From Piezodorus guildinii (Eukaryota > Arthropoda > Insecta > Hemiptera > Pentatomidae), in the NCBI GenBank assembly GCA_023052935.1, contig CM041295.1, positions 24,261,575 through 24,325,574 of the forward strand: 64,000 nucleotides of DNA. Reading direction: 5' to 3'. Of the stretch, positions 1 through 8,915 are shown in pieces. The notes beneath the pieces were generated by a model. The model ran no database searches. It was not told where the DNA came from and saw only the letters and a list, made by a program, of their open reading frames with translations. The stretch's first letter is position 1. Every line of letters begins with the position of its first letter. The translations under genes were made by a program, and so were the position numbers.

Positions 1-215
1 AAGTTATGAGTAGAGAAGCTGGTTATGCTTTGGCAACATTTGTGCCGCTAGAGCAGAAATGCATACATTATTACTGATCCATATTGAATAGTTGGATTTG
101 AGCAAAACATAACATTGCTTCTTGGAACCTAGGCACCGATACGAGACTTACAATCTAAAATAGGAGAAAGAATAAATATAATTTAAATATTACCACTATT
201 CATGCACGTGCAAAA
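1..215 (-). repeat. Dispersed repeat, inverted relative to 28440-28683
   Basis: This block reads on the minus strand as the sequence found at 28440-28683. Shared words include the stretch around GCCGCTAGAGCA and the run describing GATCCATATTGAATAG. It is cut by the left edge of the window. No coding potential is seen. The family is unclassified. Confidence 0.7.
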
Positions 216-737
216 CCGATTCGAAAGAATTGTTCAAGCACAACTAGATTTAATTTTATTGATTATTATTCAATTGTGATTCATTTAATTTTATATAAAA
301 TTTTGTTTAAAAATGAAATCAAAATATAATATATAATTTTTAACATTCAATGTAGCTATAAAATAGTAGTAATTCAATTTTTTTTAAAAACATATGGTCC
401 ATAGTGTGGTCTCTACACTCGACTCACTCTCTCCTCGCTCAGTCTTTGCCCCAGCAAGACCTCATCTGCTATCTGTATTTTATCAGTACAAAGTGCAGTG
501 TTTAATTAATATTCAGACTAAAGCCAATCCAACCATCCACCACCGCTACACTATACATCGCCACGGCGACCTTTTGGAAGTGCAGCGAGTGACCACCAAC
601 CAAGATTACCACTGACCTTCACTACAGACCAGAATAGACATTTTTTTTATTTAATTTATTTTCTCTGTTCCTCATTTAGTTTTATTTGTTCGAATTAGTA
701 ATTGTTTTCTTTTAATTCAATATCATTCAGGTTTCTT

Positions 738-739
<2 letters not shown>
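216..739. other. Unassigned sequence
   Basis: Mostly AT-rich, with a markedly GC-richer block at about 395-620. That block has an open frame of 73 codons with no recognisable domain. Its composition resembles a retrotransposon 5' untranslated region, but it does not match the 5' end of the Jockey element at 53990, so no assignment is made. Confidence 0.3.

Positions 740-795
<56 letters not shown>
740..795. repeat. Poly(T) tract, 56 nt
   Basis: An uninterrupted run of T lies just left of the Jockey fragment. It may be the poly(A) tail of a minus-strand retroelement, but no such element is recognised to its right. Confidence 0.9.
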
Positions 796-796
<1 letters not shown>

Positions 797-839
797 GTTT
801 ATAAGATTATTTTTATGAATTTAAGTTTTGTTTGTCTGG

Positions 840-1860
840 CATATTTACATATTTCCTTTTAATCCAATCCTACCTTAATAATAGAACCTTTAAAGTAAAC
901 CATAATTTTTCCTACTCTCCCATATTTGCTCAGTCGGCAGGTGTACTTCAAAGTAGTATCTTTGGTCCAATCCTTTATACAGTCTATACAGCTGATATTT
1001 CACTCCATCCTAGCACTGTCCTCAACCTACGCGGATGACACAAGTGTGTTATCAGTCCATAATGACCCAACCACAGCATCCCAAATCCTTCAGTCCCACC
1101 TCACAGCCATCGAGGAATGATGTCAGAACTGGAGAATCAAAATTAATCCAACCAAATCCCACCAAACTACCTTCGTCGCAAACCTATGATCTCCTGTCCC
1201 CCTGTTTCCTTTAATAACACCCCACTCACTGCTGTAGAACAAATCCGATACCTAGGACTTCATCTTGACAAACGTCTAACTTGGAATCCTCACACAAGAC
1301 TTAAACGACAAGGAACTGCTCGTAGATACCGATTACTACAACACATACTGGACAAACGTTCAAAACGTCCACTCTATTACAAAAAGCTCATCTACGTTAC
1401 CATTATCAGGCCCATATGGACATATGGGATCGAGCTTTGGGGATCTACTAAACCATCCAATCCCTCCCGCATCCAATCCTTACAATCCTAAATCCTTCGC
1501 AAAATCTTAAATGCTCCTTACTTCGTCACAAATAAAATCATCCATAACGACCTTAATATCCCATTTGTTGCATACCTTTCTCGTACCAGATATACCACAT
1601 TCAATTCCAAACTCCCAACCCACATAAACCCTCTTGTTCGCAACCTATCAACCTCACATATCCCTGATAACCCTTCGAGGCGATTGAAAAGAAGATGGCC
1701 TCGGGACCTACTAACTTAAATAGACATCGATGTTCTACCACTGGGTAGCTTCTTCACAAGCCTTTTACGCCCTTTATTGTATTTCAACACTATTACTTGT
1801 TGTATTTATTTTTTTATACAGTTGTAAAATTCAATAAAATATAAATAAATAAATAAAAAA
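840..1860 (+). mobile_element. Jockey-clade non-LTR retrotransposon, 5'-truncated and decayed
   Basis: Conceptual translation in shifting frames matches the C-terminal half of the ORF2 at 55617-58295: the stretch before the RT core, GVLQSSIFGPILYTVYTADI, the catalytic YADD motif at about 1030, then RYLGLHLDKRLTWNPHTRLK and the WTYGIELWGSTKPSN region. Several frameshifts and stops break the frame. The normal ORF2 stop is near 1720. A short 3' untranslated region follows, ending in an AAAT-rich tail at 1833-1860. The upstream endonuclease and most of the RT fingers are missing. Confidence 0.88.
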
Positions 1861-2349
1861 GTTTTGTTTATTTTATTAAAAGTGTATACCAATAATTTCC
1901 GTTTTGTTTCATTAATATTATTATGGTTATTCATTAATTAATATTTATAATTCATTATAATTATTAATCCTTATGAAGCAGCATATATTATAGGGAAGAA
2001 GGATAGTGGTTAATATTCTGACATCGCCCCTTCCCCTACAACACCTCAGTCTTTATTATACAAATACCATTAAAAAGTTAAAATCATAAACCTTTCTTTT
2101 TTGACCTGTTTTAATAACATATTTCTATGTACATTTCTACAGTGATTGAATAGCCCTAATATATTAGGGTCCAAAGAATATGTTAGATTAGTGTTGCCCG
2201 TACCAGATTTTTAAGAGGAATTTGTACTAAAAGCTTTTGTTTTATAAGTCTAATGTTTGAATCCTAGTAGTACTAACAAGGAGAAGATCCAATATTTGTA
2301 AAACCCTTACCAAAAGGTAAAACTAGACATTAAACCATTAGACTCTGCA
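1861..2349. other. AT-rich intergenic sequence
   Basis: No gene seen. A short piece at about 2186-2214 resembles the REP1 end (GTTGCCCGTACCAGATTTTT). Confidence 0.4.
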
Positions 2350-2358
2350 ATATATATA

Positions 2359-2410
<52 letters not shown>
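2350..2410. repeat. (TA)n microsatellite
   Basis: Alternating TA with one phase slip, abutting an HH-A repeat arm. Confidence 0.95.
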
Positions 2411-2416
<6 letters not shown>

Positions 2417-2512
2417 CCCATTAAAAAGTAGTACTTCTTTTAATTGTGTGCCCTTTCGCCCTACATTGCGGGCCATCATTAGGGCTAAGAGAAACAAGAT
2501 AACAACCAACGT
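2411..2512 (-). mobile_element. HH-A repeat arm with degenerate hammerhead-like core
   Basis: Read on the minus strand this matches the right half of the foldback element at 17529-17818. It contains CTAATGATGGCCCGCAATG followed by TAGGGCGAAAGGGCACAC, then the AATTAAAA and TTTTTAATGGGTGTTTT segments. The core deviates from the hammerhead consensus (CTAATGA for CTGATGA, GAAAG for GAAAC), so ribozyme function is unlikely. The bases directly 5' of the core on that strand are pyrimidine-rich and end in CTTAG, like a splice acceptor. Confidence 0.65.
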
Positions 2513-2646
2513 AATTATAAACTTAATAATACGTTAGGTATATATATATCAATATATTCTAAAAAACGGAAGATCTCGTATAATTATTAAGGTAGATTTC
2601 GGGCTGAATAACTTCTTCCATAAAACTCAAATTTTTTTTATTACAT

Positions 2647-2675
2647 TGCGTTTCTGGATCTTTTCCCATCTTCAG
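2647..2675 (-). ncRNA. Hammerhead-like core, HH-D left arm
   Basis: On the minus strand the order is CTGAAGA (2675 to 2669), a possible short helix II (TGGG...TCCA, imperfect), then GAAAC (2654 to 2650) followed by GC. CUGANGA and GAAA are the invariant hammerhead core elements, and position 7 may be any base. Flanking helices are weak, so this is a motif match and not a demonstrated ribozyme. Confidence 0.4.
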
Positions 2676-2793
2676 AAGTTTTATACTCTTGCTCAGATCT
2701 GATGTTTTTAAATATTGGCTTCATTTTTACTAATTTACCTAGTTAAATGTGTGTATTAGTGAAAATGGGAGTTCTAAATATATAACCAGACTT

Positions 2794-2822
2794 CTGAAGA
2801 TGGGAGAAGATCCCGAAACGTA
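2794..2822 (+). ncRNA. Hammerhead-like core, HH-D right arm
   Basis: CTGAAGA (2794-2800), stem GGGA/TCCC closing a GAAGA loop, then GAAAC (2815-2819) and GTA. Core residues agree with the hammerhead consensus. Helix III would be the self-complementary ACGT, as in minimal dimeric type I hammerheads. Helix I pairing is poor. Confidence 0.45.
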
Positions 2823-3024
2823 ATGTTGATGTAATAAAAAAAATTGAGTTTTATGGAAGAAGTTATTCAGCCCGAAATCTACCATAATAGTTAGGTATAT
2901 AATAATTATATGGTGACGGTAATATAATATGGAAACAAAACATAAATTTGATGTAAAATGATAATAAGATGGCAATTATAAAATATGGAAGAAAACTAAA
3001 TTAAGATTAAATTAATCTTCTCTT

Positions 3025-3178
3025 TAAATTAAGAGAATATTTAAAGAGAAACTAAGCAAATGATTAAATGTTAAAGAACAATATGATATCAATTAAAATT
3101 TTTAAATATGAACCATATATATTATATTATATTAAAATTTTTAATTGTTCACTTATTGTTCTTTTAACATTTAACAGA
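3025..3178 (+). repeat. Direct duplication, copy 1 (partner 3620-3763)
   Basis: About 150 bp beginning with the AGAATATTTAAAGAG region is repeated nearly identically at 3620-3763. Both copies contain GTTAAAGAACAATATGATAT and the TTGTTCACTTATTGTTCTTTT segment. This looks like a local tandem duplication; a SINE-B now separates the copies. Confidence 0.85.
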
Positions 3179-3331
3179 AAACAGAAAATTTATTTTTTTC
3201 ATGTGGAGAAAACTAGATTACTACGTATGTATTCAAAAGTTACGGAAATAAGAACGGTTTTATTCGTTTTATTTTTATTAATATATGGAAGTAAACAAAA
3301 TTATGATTATAATATTTCAAGAAGAATATTT

Positions 3332-3615
3332 CTTTGTTTATTTATTTAACGTCACTTTATGCTACTATGGCTGATCGGACGATGCTATAGTGGGAGTCCT
3401 AAATTTTGCCTATCCAGGTTTTATTAGGATAGGGATCTTTAACGAGTACCTGACATCGCACAGGCTCGGGACCACCTTTTAACGTCCCCTCCGAAGGACG
3501 GCGTAACTAAGGATTTTTTACTCCCATTAAAAAATCCTAGGACCACCTGCGGGTTTGAACCCGTGACCTTTAGCATAGGAGGCTGTTACGCTAGCCACCC
3601 AGCTACAAGTGATCC
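3332..3615 (-). mobile_element. SINE-B, tRNA-derived SINE
   Basis: Flanked by a perfect 14-bp TSD, CAAGAAGAATATTT (3318-3331 and 3616-3629). On the minus strand the tRNA-like head has an A box near TAGCTGGGTGGCTAG and a B box GGGTTCAAACCCG. The body follows, then a 3' region rich in TTTAGGACTCCC and CCATAGTAGCATAAAGTGAC. It ends in a short AAATAAATAAAC tail. RNA polymerase III promoter boxes are internal, as expected for tRNA SINEs. Partial copies are at 27218, 28349 and 63958. Confidence 0.88.
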
Positions 3616-3619
3616 CAAG

Positions 3620-3763
3620 AAGAATATTTAAAGAGTAACTAAGCAAATGATTAAATGTTAAAGAACAATATGATATCAATTAAAATTTTTAAATATGAAC
3701 CATATAAATTATATTATATTAAAATGTTTAATTGTTCACTTATTGTTCTTTTAGAACGTAATG
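3620..3763 (+). repeat. Direct duplication, copy 2
   Basis: Near-identical to 3025-3178. It starts at the right TSD of the SINE-B insertion, so the SINE appears to have inserted close to the duplication junction. Confidence 0.85.
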
Positions 3764-3782
3764 GTTTAGTATCTTCTTCTTC

Positions 3783-3921
3783 TTCCAGTGGCGCGACAGA
3801 CCGTGTAGGCCCTGGGCCTCGCGGTGTAATCTCCTGGGAGATTACACTCACGTTTCACGATGCATGTTGTAGTGTAGGGTCATCACTTCCTACGCCTAGT
3901 TTTTTATGTGGCAACCAGTAG
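3783..3921 (-). mobile_element. SINE-A, partial (3' part only)
   Basis: Matches the 3' half of SINE-A: GGCGCGACAGACCGTGTAGG, GGGCCTCGCGGTGTAATC and TAGTGTAGGGTCATCAC in reverse orientation. The tRNA-like head is missing. It abuts a short TTC repeat at 3774-3786. Confidence 0.85.
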
Positions 3922-4739
3922 TTTTATTTAAAAAAATTCCATCAAAATCGGTGAGATACATATGAGATCCTCTCCTTGTAAGTCTTCAAAGGGCAAGAGC
4001 AAGTCTGCTCCGGTATGAGGTAGGCGCGTCATACCAAAAAGGATAAATGGTCTACATTTAATCCCGAAGATGAAAGAGACATGCTTAAATTTTGATTCAT
4101 TGAATTTGACGAGCTAATTAACGCAAAACTGCTCAATCAAAGAGGGGGCCTTTGTAGGTTTAGAAACGCAGTTCCAGGATGTAAATGGGGTCGTAGCAAT
4201 AATTTAGTAATTCCGAAGCGGCGTTCCACCCATGTCGTGGTGAGGGATATTGTTTGCTCTATACACAATATGAAGCATTCAATATTGTACAAAGGACTTT
4301 GGGCTGAAAGAACCTGAAGCTGAGTCGTATTGGACCATTTAGATAATTAAAATGTGGTTTCAGTATTTTCCCCAGACTTGGAGGAACAATAGATCACGGA
4401 ATATGTCTGTCTGTAATTTACTGCTTTTCCCAGAAAGGAAGAAAATGGACCGATGGATAATCAGCAAGGTTTTTACATGCAGAGAGGTGGGCTCGATCAA
4501 AAAGGGGCAAATGGCGGAAAATCCTGAAACACGTCACTGGTCTTTGGTTCCCTGTTATTATTTATGGTTATGGCTCTGCGATTTAAAACACAAATAGCTA
4601 TTAAATAATAATCTGTAGTATTTTAAGTCTATTTGATAAATGAGGTAGAAGTATTAATAAATTTTATCATACCGCAATAAAGCAGATAATTTTATTATGT
4701 TATTTATTCAATCGGATAATTTTCAGGTTATACTTAAAA
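3922..4739. other. Unassigned sequence, possible transposase relic
   Basis: The stretch around 4030-4600 has higher GC than its neighbours and short open frames, one of 81 codons at 4352-4597. A resemblance to Tc1-type transposase fragments was considered, but no diagnostic motif is clear. No function is assigned. Confidence 0.25.
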
Positions 4740-5660
4740 CTACTATTACCCTCTCATTACATTTACTGACTAAATTGAAAAAAATATTACAATTTTGGTT
4801 AAGTACCCTTGAGACGCATGGCTACAAAGTTGTCATGGCAACACATCATCCACTAATTAATAAGTTAAGAAAATATGTAGGAGATTTAAAAATACTAAAA
4901 AAAGAGCTTGTGTTCTTGTGGATTCCATCGCGCGTGGGCATTGATGGCAATGAAGAAGCGGACAGAGCTGCGAAAGAAGCTGCATTATCAAACGTCAAAA
5001 TCCACCCTACTTACATCAAGGAAGACGTAAAAAATTACTTAAAGATGAAAATATCTCGGGATTGGGAACAGATGAGGTCAGAAGTTGACAACACAAATAA
5101 ATTAATGAAAATCAAGCCATCTCCTTCTCCCTGGAAGACATCATTGCGAAGTGCTTTGGCGAGACGAGGCATTGGACATAGCAGACTCACACGCTGAGTG
5201 CTTCTCTCAATATAATATATAATCGGTTGGCGCGACAGCCCTTGGAGGCCCTTGGCCGCGCAGTATGGTTTATAGTTTCCACACCGCGATACTCGATGTC
5301 ATTTTATAGGGTAGGGTCATCATTCCCTACGCCTATTTTTGTGAGTAGCCTTTAATTGGCTGACGGGTCCCACATACCCGGAGGAGATTGTGAGTGAATC
5401 CCCATTTTATTTGTATGCTTAAAAAAGTCCTCTCTAGGACTGGGATTCGAACTCACAACTTTAGCGTAGCAGGCTAGCGCGCTAACCACTCTGCCATGGG
5501 CTCCCCTCAATAAAACATATAATTGAGAACTGTCCCAAATTCCTTGTACTGATAGATAAATTTAATCTACCAAGATCGCCGTGTGAGAGCTTGAAGGACT
5601 CTAGTGCAACAATTAGCTCACTACTGAAGTTCGTCAAAGAGTGCCATCTGATCCAGGACT
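4740..5660 (+). pseudogene. RNase H domain and C-terminal remnant of a non-LTR retrotransposon
   Basis: The frame at 4697-5197 ends with an RNase H-like segment reading FLWIPSRVGIDGNEEADRAA. The usual histidine of the HVG motif is arginine here, while the last catalytic aspartate (EEAD) is kept. It continues into RRGIGHSRLT, shifts frame, and resumes after a SINE at 5530-5650 as NCPKFLVLIDKFNLPRSP and LLKFVKECHL. Such C-terminal RNase H plus tail regions occur in I-, R1- or LOA-type LINEs and not in Jockey. The RT and endonuclease parts are absent. Confidence 0.7.
5224..5505 (-). mobile_element. SINE-A, full length, inserted in the RNase H remnant
   Basis: The flanking 18-bp TSD is CTCAATATAATATATAAT at 5206-5223 and the same with two mismatches at 5506-5523. 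On the minus strand the head begins GGGGAGCCCATGGCAGAGTGG (A box) and has the B-box GTTCGAATCCC. This copy belongs to the subgroup ending in CGGTTGGCGCGACAGCC on the plus strand, shared with the copy at 63605. Confidence 0.92.
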
Positions 5661-5719
5661 GATAACTGAAAAGGGGGGGATTGGAATAAATATATTTTTA
5701 AACAAAGCTTGCTAATAAC

Positions 5720-6520
5720 CGAGAGGTTGAGCACCTATTCCCAATACCCTAATCCTAACCCTGGTTATGCTTGATCTGAGTAGTAGGTCAGTGCGCTATT
5801 GAGGTGTTTAGGATTTGTTTTATGTGTTATTAAGTTGTTTTATAGTGTTCTTTGCCAGGATTAAACTTAAAATATGTCTGTGAAACCTTGTGCGGTTGCG
5901 ATTTGTAAATAATCAAGGAGAACATTTCACAGGTAAGGTTATAGTTGGAATATATTAAATGTTTATAATTGATTGTGCATATTAATTAATATAAACTATG
6001 CACTTTTCCAATTATTTAAACATGTATGGGCTACTCTTTAATATAGCGGGCTTGGACGCCTTCTGACACTCGTCGTCCTCTGTTATCGGACCCTTCACTA
6101 TCTGGAGTATCCGCTAATCAAATGAATGGACCATGACAATGACTAACCACCGGGCGTTGATGACCAAGCTGTTGTACGCTCTTAAATCAAACTAAACAAA
6201 CAAACAACAAACATAAAATGTATAGATGAATAAATAAAAATAGAATTCTTTGAGTAATTTAAAGACTCTTCAAGATGTATACACTCACCTTTAAATTTTT
6301 TATTTTTATATTTTAGATTATATTTTTGGCATAAAGAATTACATAATTTGTATATCATGCCCTACCAAATGTAAACATCAAATATATTCCAATTATCATT
6401 ACTTTAACTATGAAATGAAGGGCAATTTATCTGGAGATACATCCTATTTTACGCAGTTGTTTACGTTACATAAAAATATTAAATTTTCTGTCTGTGCTTC
6501 ACATTAAAATAGTAAACAAA
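5720..6520 (+). repeat. Dispersed repeat with THAP-like exon, copy 1
   Basis: Homologous, in inverted orientation, to 20200-20770. Shared landmarks are CAGTGCGCTATTGAGGTGTT, the ATGTCTGT start region, AACTATGCACTT, GATGTATACACTCACCT and ATGTAAACATCA. Copy 1 carries about 195 bp at 6020-6215 that copy 2 lacks; that insert ends in an AAAC-rich tail and may itself be a short retroelement. The presence of two copies argues for a transposable element rather than a single host gene. Confidence 0.6.
5873..5932 (+). pseudogene. THAP-like first exon relic
   Basis: Translation reads MSVKPCAVAICK, a TAA stop, then SRRTFHR, followed by AG|GTAAGG, a good splice donor. The spacing C-x4-C near the start and FHR before the exon end resemble the N-terminus of THAP (C2CH) zinc fingers, found in P-element-type transposases and host THAP proteins. 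The in-frame stop and the lack of a downstream recognisable domain make this a relic. The second copy at 20592-20658 has lost the donor (GAAAGG). Confidence 0.4.
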
Positions 6521-6805
6521 TAAACGTAACTAATTTTGATTTATGTTGTTCATTTCTGCCAATGATTAAATATTGTAATGAATAGACGTTATAAAATAAA
6601 TATGTTTTCTTTCTAATTGTACTTTTCGTTACGATATACTAAAACTCCCAAAGCGATAAAGTCTAAATCGATCTAACAGAGTTTTTTAATATTATTTTTA
6701 TTAATAAAGCTTTTAATAAAAATAGAAATCGGAATTTGTTTTTCTTTAGTGCTAATAATTTTATGATCATTTGCAATTTTTTATATTTCATTTTACACTT
6801 TTTTT

Positions 6806-7044
6806 CAGTGGCGCGACAGGCCACACTAACGTTTCACGATACAATTTTTAGTGTAGGGTCATCACTCCCTACGACTAATTTTGTGAGCCCCCCTTTGGCT
6901 GACGGGTCTCGCATACCCGGGGGAGAGGTTGTGAGTGAATCCACATTTTTTTACATCCTTATAAAAGCCCCGACGGGACTGGGACTCGAACTCAGAACCT
7001 GTAGCATGAGAGACTAGCGCGCTAGCCACTCAGCCACGGGCTCG
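6806..7044 (-). mobile_element. SINE-A, internally deleted
   Basis: Ten-base TSD ATTTTACACT at 6790-6799 and 7045-7054. Head boxes are intact (ACTCGAACTCAGAACC complements the B box). The body segment containing the GGCCCTGGGCCTCGCGG block seen in other copies is missing. Confidence 0.9.
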
Positions 7045-7054
7045 ATTTTACACT

Positions 7055-7654
7055 ATCCAATCAAAATAAAAACTTTTACATTAATATAACAAACTAAAAC
7101 TTTTTGTTTATATTAAAGCAGGATATTATATAAGTATAGCTAATGCTAAGATATATTGATGTTCTTACAGAATGGCATTATAAAACCTAAGCAGTAGGGT
7201 TTTCTAATTCAAAACAACTGAGGACTTCGAGATTATAAACATGGAAACAATTCATCTAGTTTTAAAAAAAGAAAAATATCTACCATGTTTAGCAAGTATG
7301 ATTTTAACTGTCGTGATTTTTAATCTAGAAATATAATTTAACAAGAATTCTAATTAAAGATAAATGTCATTGTTGAATAAAGAATCATGTAAACAATAAC
7401 AGTCGAGTCTGATATTGTGAAGCCTTTTTTCCGAAAATCCAAGTTCTGTTGAAGATTTCTTTTATACTCCATCTACACAACAGAACTATATGGTAAATAT
7501 TACACTTTAATACGTACAATAAATCAAATATCGCGTGATCTTTTTCAATAACTATTGATCCAGTTAAGTAATAATAAAAATAAATCGAAAATATATGGAA
7601 ACAACTTAAATCAACGTGTTATAGCGCAATGTTGAAATTAAAAATATTTTCAAA
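7055..7654. other. AT-rich intergenic sequence
   Basis: No gene, repeat arm or RNA feature recognised. Confidence 0.4.
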
Positions 7655-7975
7655 GTGCTCATCCATAAAGACCTTAATATTCCCTTTGTAGCTGATTTGG
7701 CCTGAACCAGGTATCAATCCTTCAATGACAAACTCCAATCCCACTCTAACCCACTAGTTTCAATCCTTGCTTCCTCTTCAATTCCCGACAATCTTCCAAA
7801 GCGTCTGAAAAGAAGATGGCCTCGAGACCTTCTTGTTTAGATTGATTACTATAGTGCTGCCAATGGGCAGTTTCTCTTCAGATTTTTCATGTACACTATC
7901 TTTAATCAGCATATTTACTTAATATGTTCCTATACAGTTGTAAATTTCAATACAATATAATAAAAAAAAAAATAT
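7655..7975 (+). mobile_element. Jockey 3' end fragment
   Basis: Matches the last about 70 codons of Jockey ORF2 (TCCATAAAGACCTTAATATT, then the AAAAGAAGATGGCCTCGAGAC end), the short 3' untranslated region, and a TTTCAATACAATATAATAAA tail. The reading frame is broken. Confidence 0.8.
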
Positions 7976-8520
7976 TAAAGTGAAAAATAAGAGACTAAAT
8001 AACTGTTTTGTTGTTTTTTATTTGATCTCCCCCCCCCCCTTATCTTTAGGGTTTTTTTTTAACCAAAAAAAAAAAAGAGAAATCATTTATATAATAATAG
8101 GTTAATAAAATAAATTTGGAGAGTAAGAGAAGCGTGTGGGAATCGTTAAAGCGGAAAAACCAGCTTCCCAATAAATTGGAGGTTGCATTTAGACCTCTTG
8201 ATAAATTGGGCTCCCTTGCCAGTTTTCCAAGTCTGATCGTCTCGTCTAAACAGTCCTTTACGCGACTCCTATGGAGCGTTGGCCCCTAATATTTTACAGA
8301 GCCTAATGGTTCGATGTCTAGCTTTACCTAAAAATTAAAACATTACGTAAAATTTAATAGGCTTCAATTCAAGTAGGTTTCTTTCTCATTGAAATAGTCC
8401 GACAAGCTTAAATGCCTGTATTTTAAATTGCCTTTCTCTAAAGTACCTTTGATTTTGTAGATTTAAATGAAAATAAGCCTATCATCTAGTAATCATTGAT
8501 AATATATCTAGTAAACCCGA
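7976..8520. other. Unassigned sequence with C-rich and A-rich runs
   Basis: Contains short homopolymers at 8028-8085 and a weak REP1-like stretch at about 8380-8480 (TTGAAATAGTCCGACAAGC, CTCTAAAGTACCTTTGATTT). No gene. Confidence 0.4.
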
Positions 8521-8528
8521 TTTAATTT

Positions 8529-8570
8529 CAGCCCTGATGATGACAGCCCAATACTCGGTTAAAACATCGG
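8529..8570 (+). ncRNA. HH-C degenerate hammerhead-like motif
   Basis: Reads CCCTGATGATGACAGCCC, then a loop, CTCGG, TTAAAAC and ATCGG. CTGATGA is intact, but the GAAAC element is AAAAC. It is immediately preceded by TTTAATTTCAG, a splice-acceptor-like sequence. Likely a decayed member of the HH repeats. Confidence 0.35.
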
Positions 8571-8915
8571 TTATTAAAATAATAAAAACTCGGTCCACAA
8601 AGTTTTGAATATTTATTCAAAAAGATTTTAATTGTTCTCTCGAAACATTTACCGATTGTCCCACGAATAAATTTTTGTTTTACAAGCTCAATCAAGTTCA
8701 TTGTCTCTTCGAGGGAATTGTTTAAAGCTCCTGCTCTCAATGCCTTAATTAATACCCGTTTCAAAAGCATGGAGTTTTTCCACCTGAATTGTAAAATATA
8801 ATTGTTATTGTTGATTTTTAAACGAACGATTATTTACATATTTTTTAATTGTTTTAAATATTCGTAGGCAAATAATCAAGTCGTACGTTTGTGTGCAATT
8901 TTATTTTTAGTAGAT

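Larger units (their letters stand above)
2589..2884. mobile_element. HH-D foldback element with inverted arms
   Basis: The left arm (about 2589-2680) is the reverse complement of the right arm (about 2790-2884). The arms begin GGTAGATTTCGGGCTGAATA and share the CTTCTTCCATAAAACTC and CCCATCTTCAGAAGT blocks. The spacer is about 110 bp. Each arm contains a CTGAAGA...GAAAC core in opposite orientation. No open frame. I see no clear target-site duplication. Confidence 0.8.

Noticed and set aside
3068..3349. 93-codon frame rich in Ile, Phe and Tyr
   Set aside because: It runs through an AT-rich local duplication and into a SINE end; no domain, and the duplicated copy has a different continuation.
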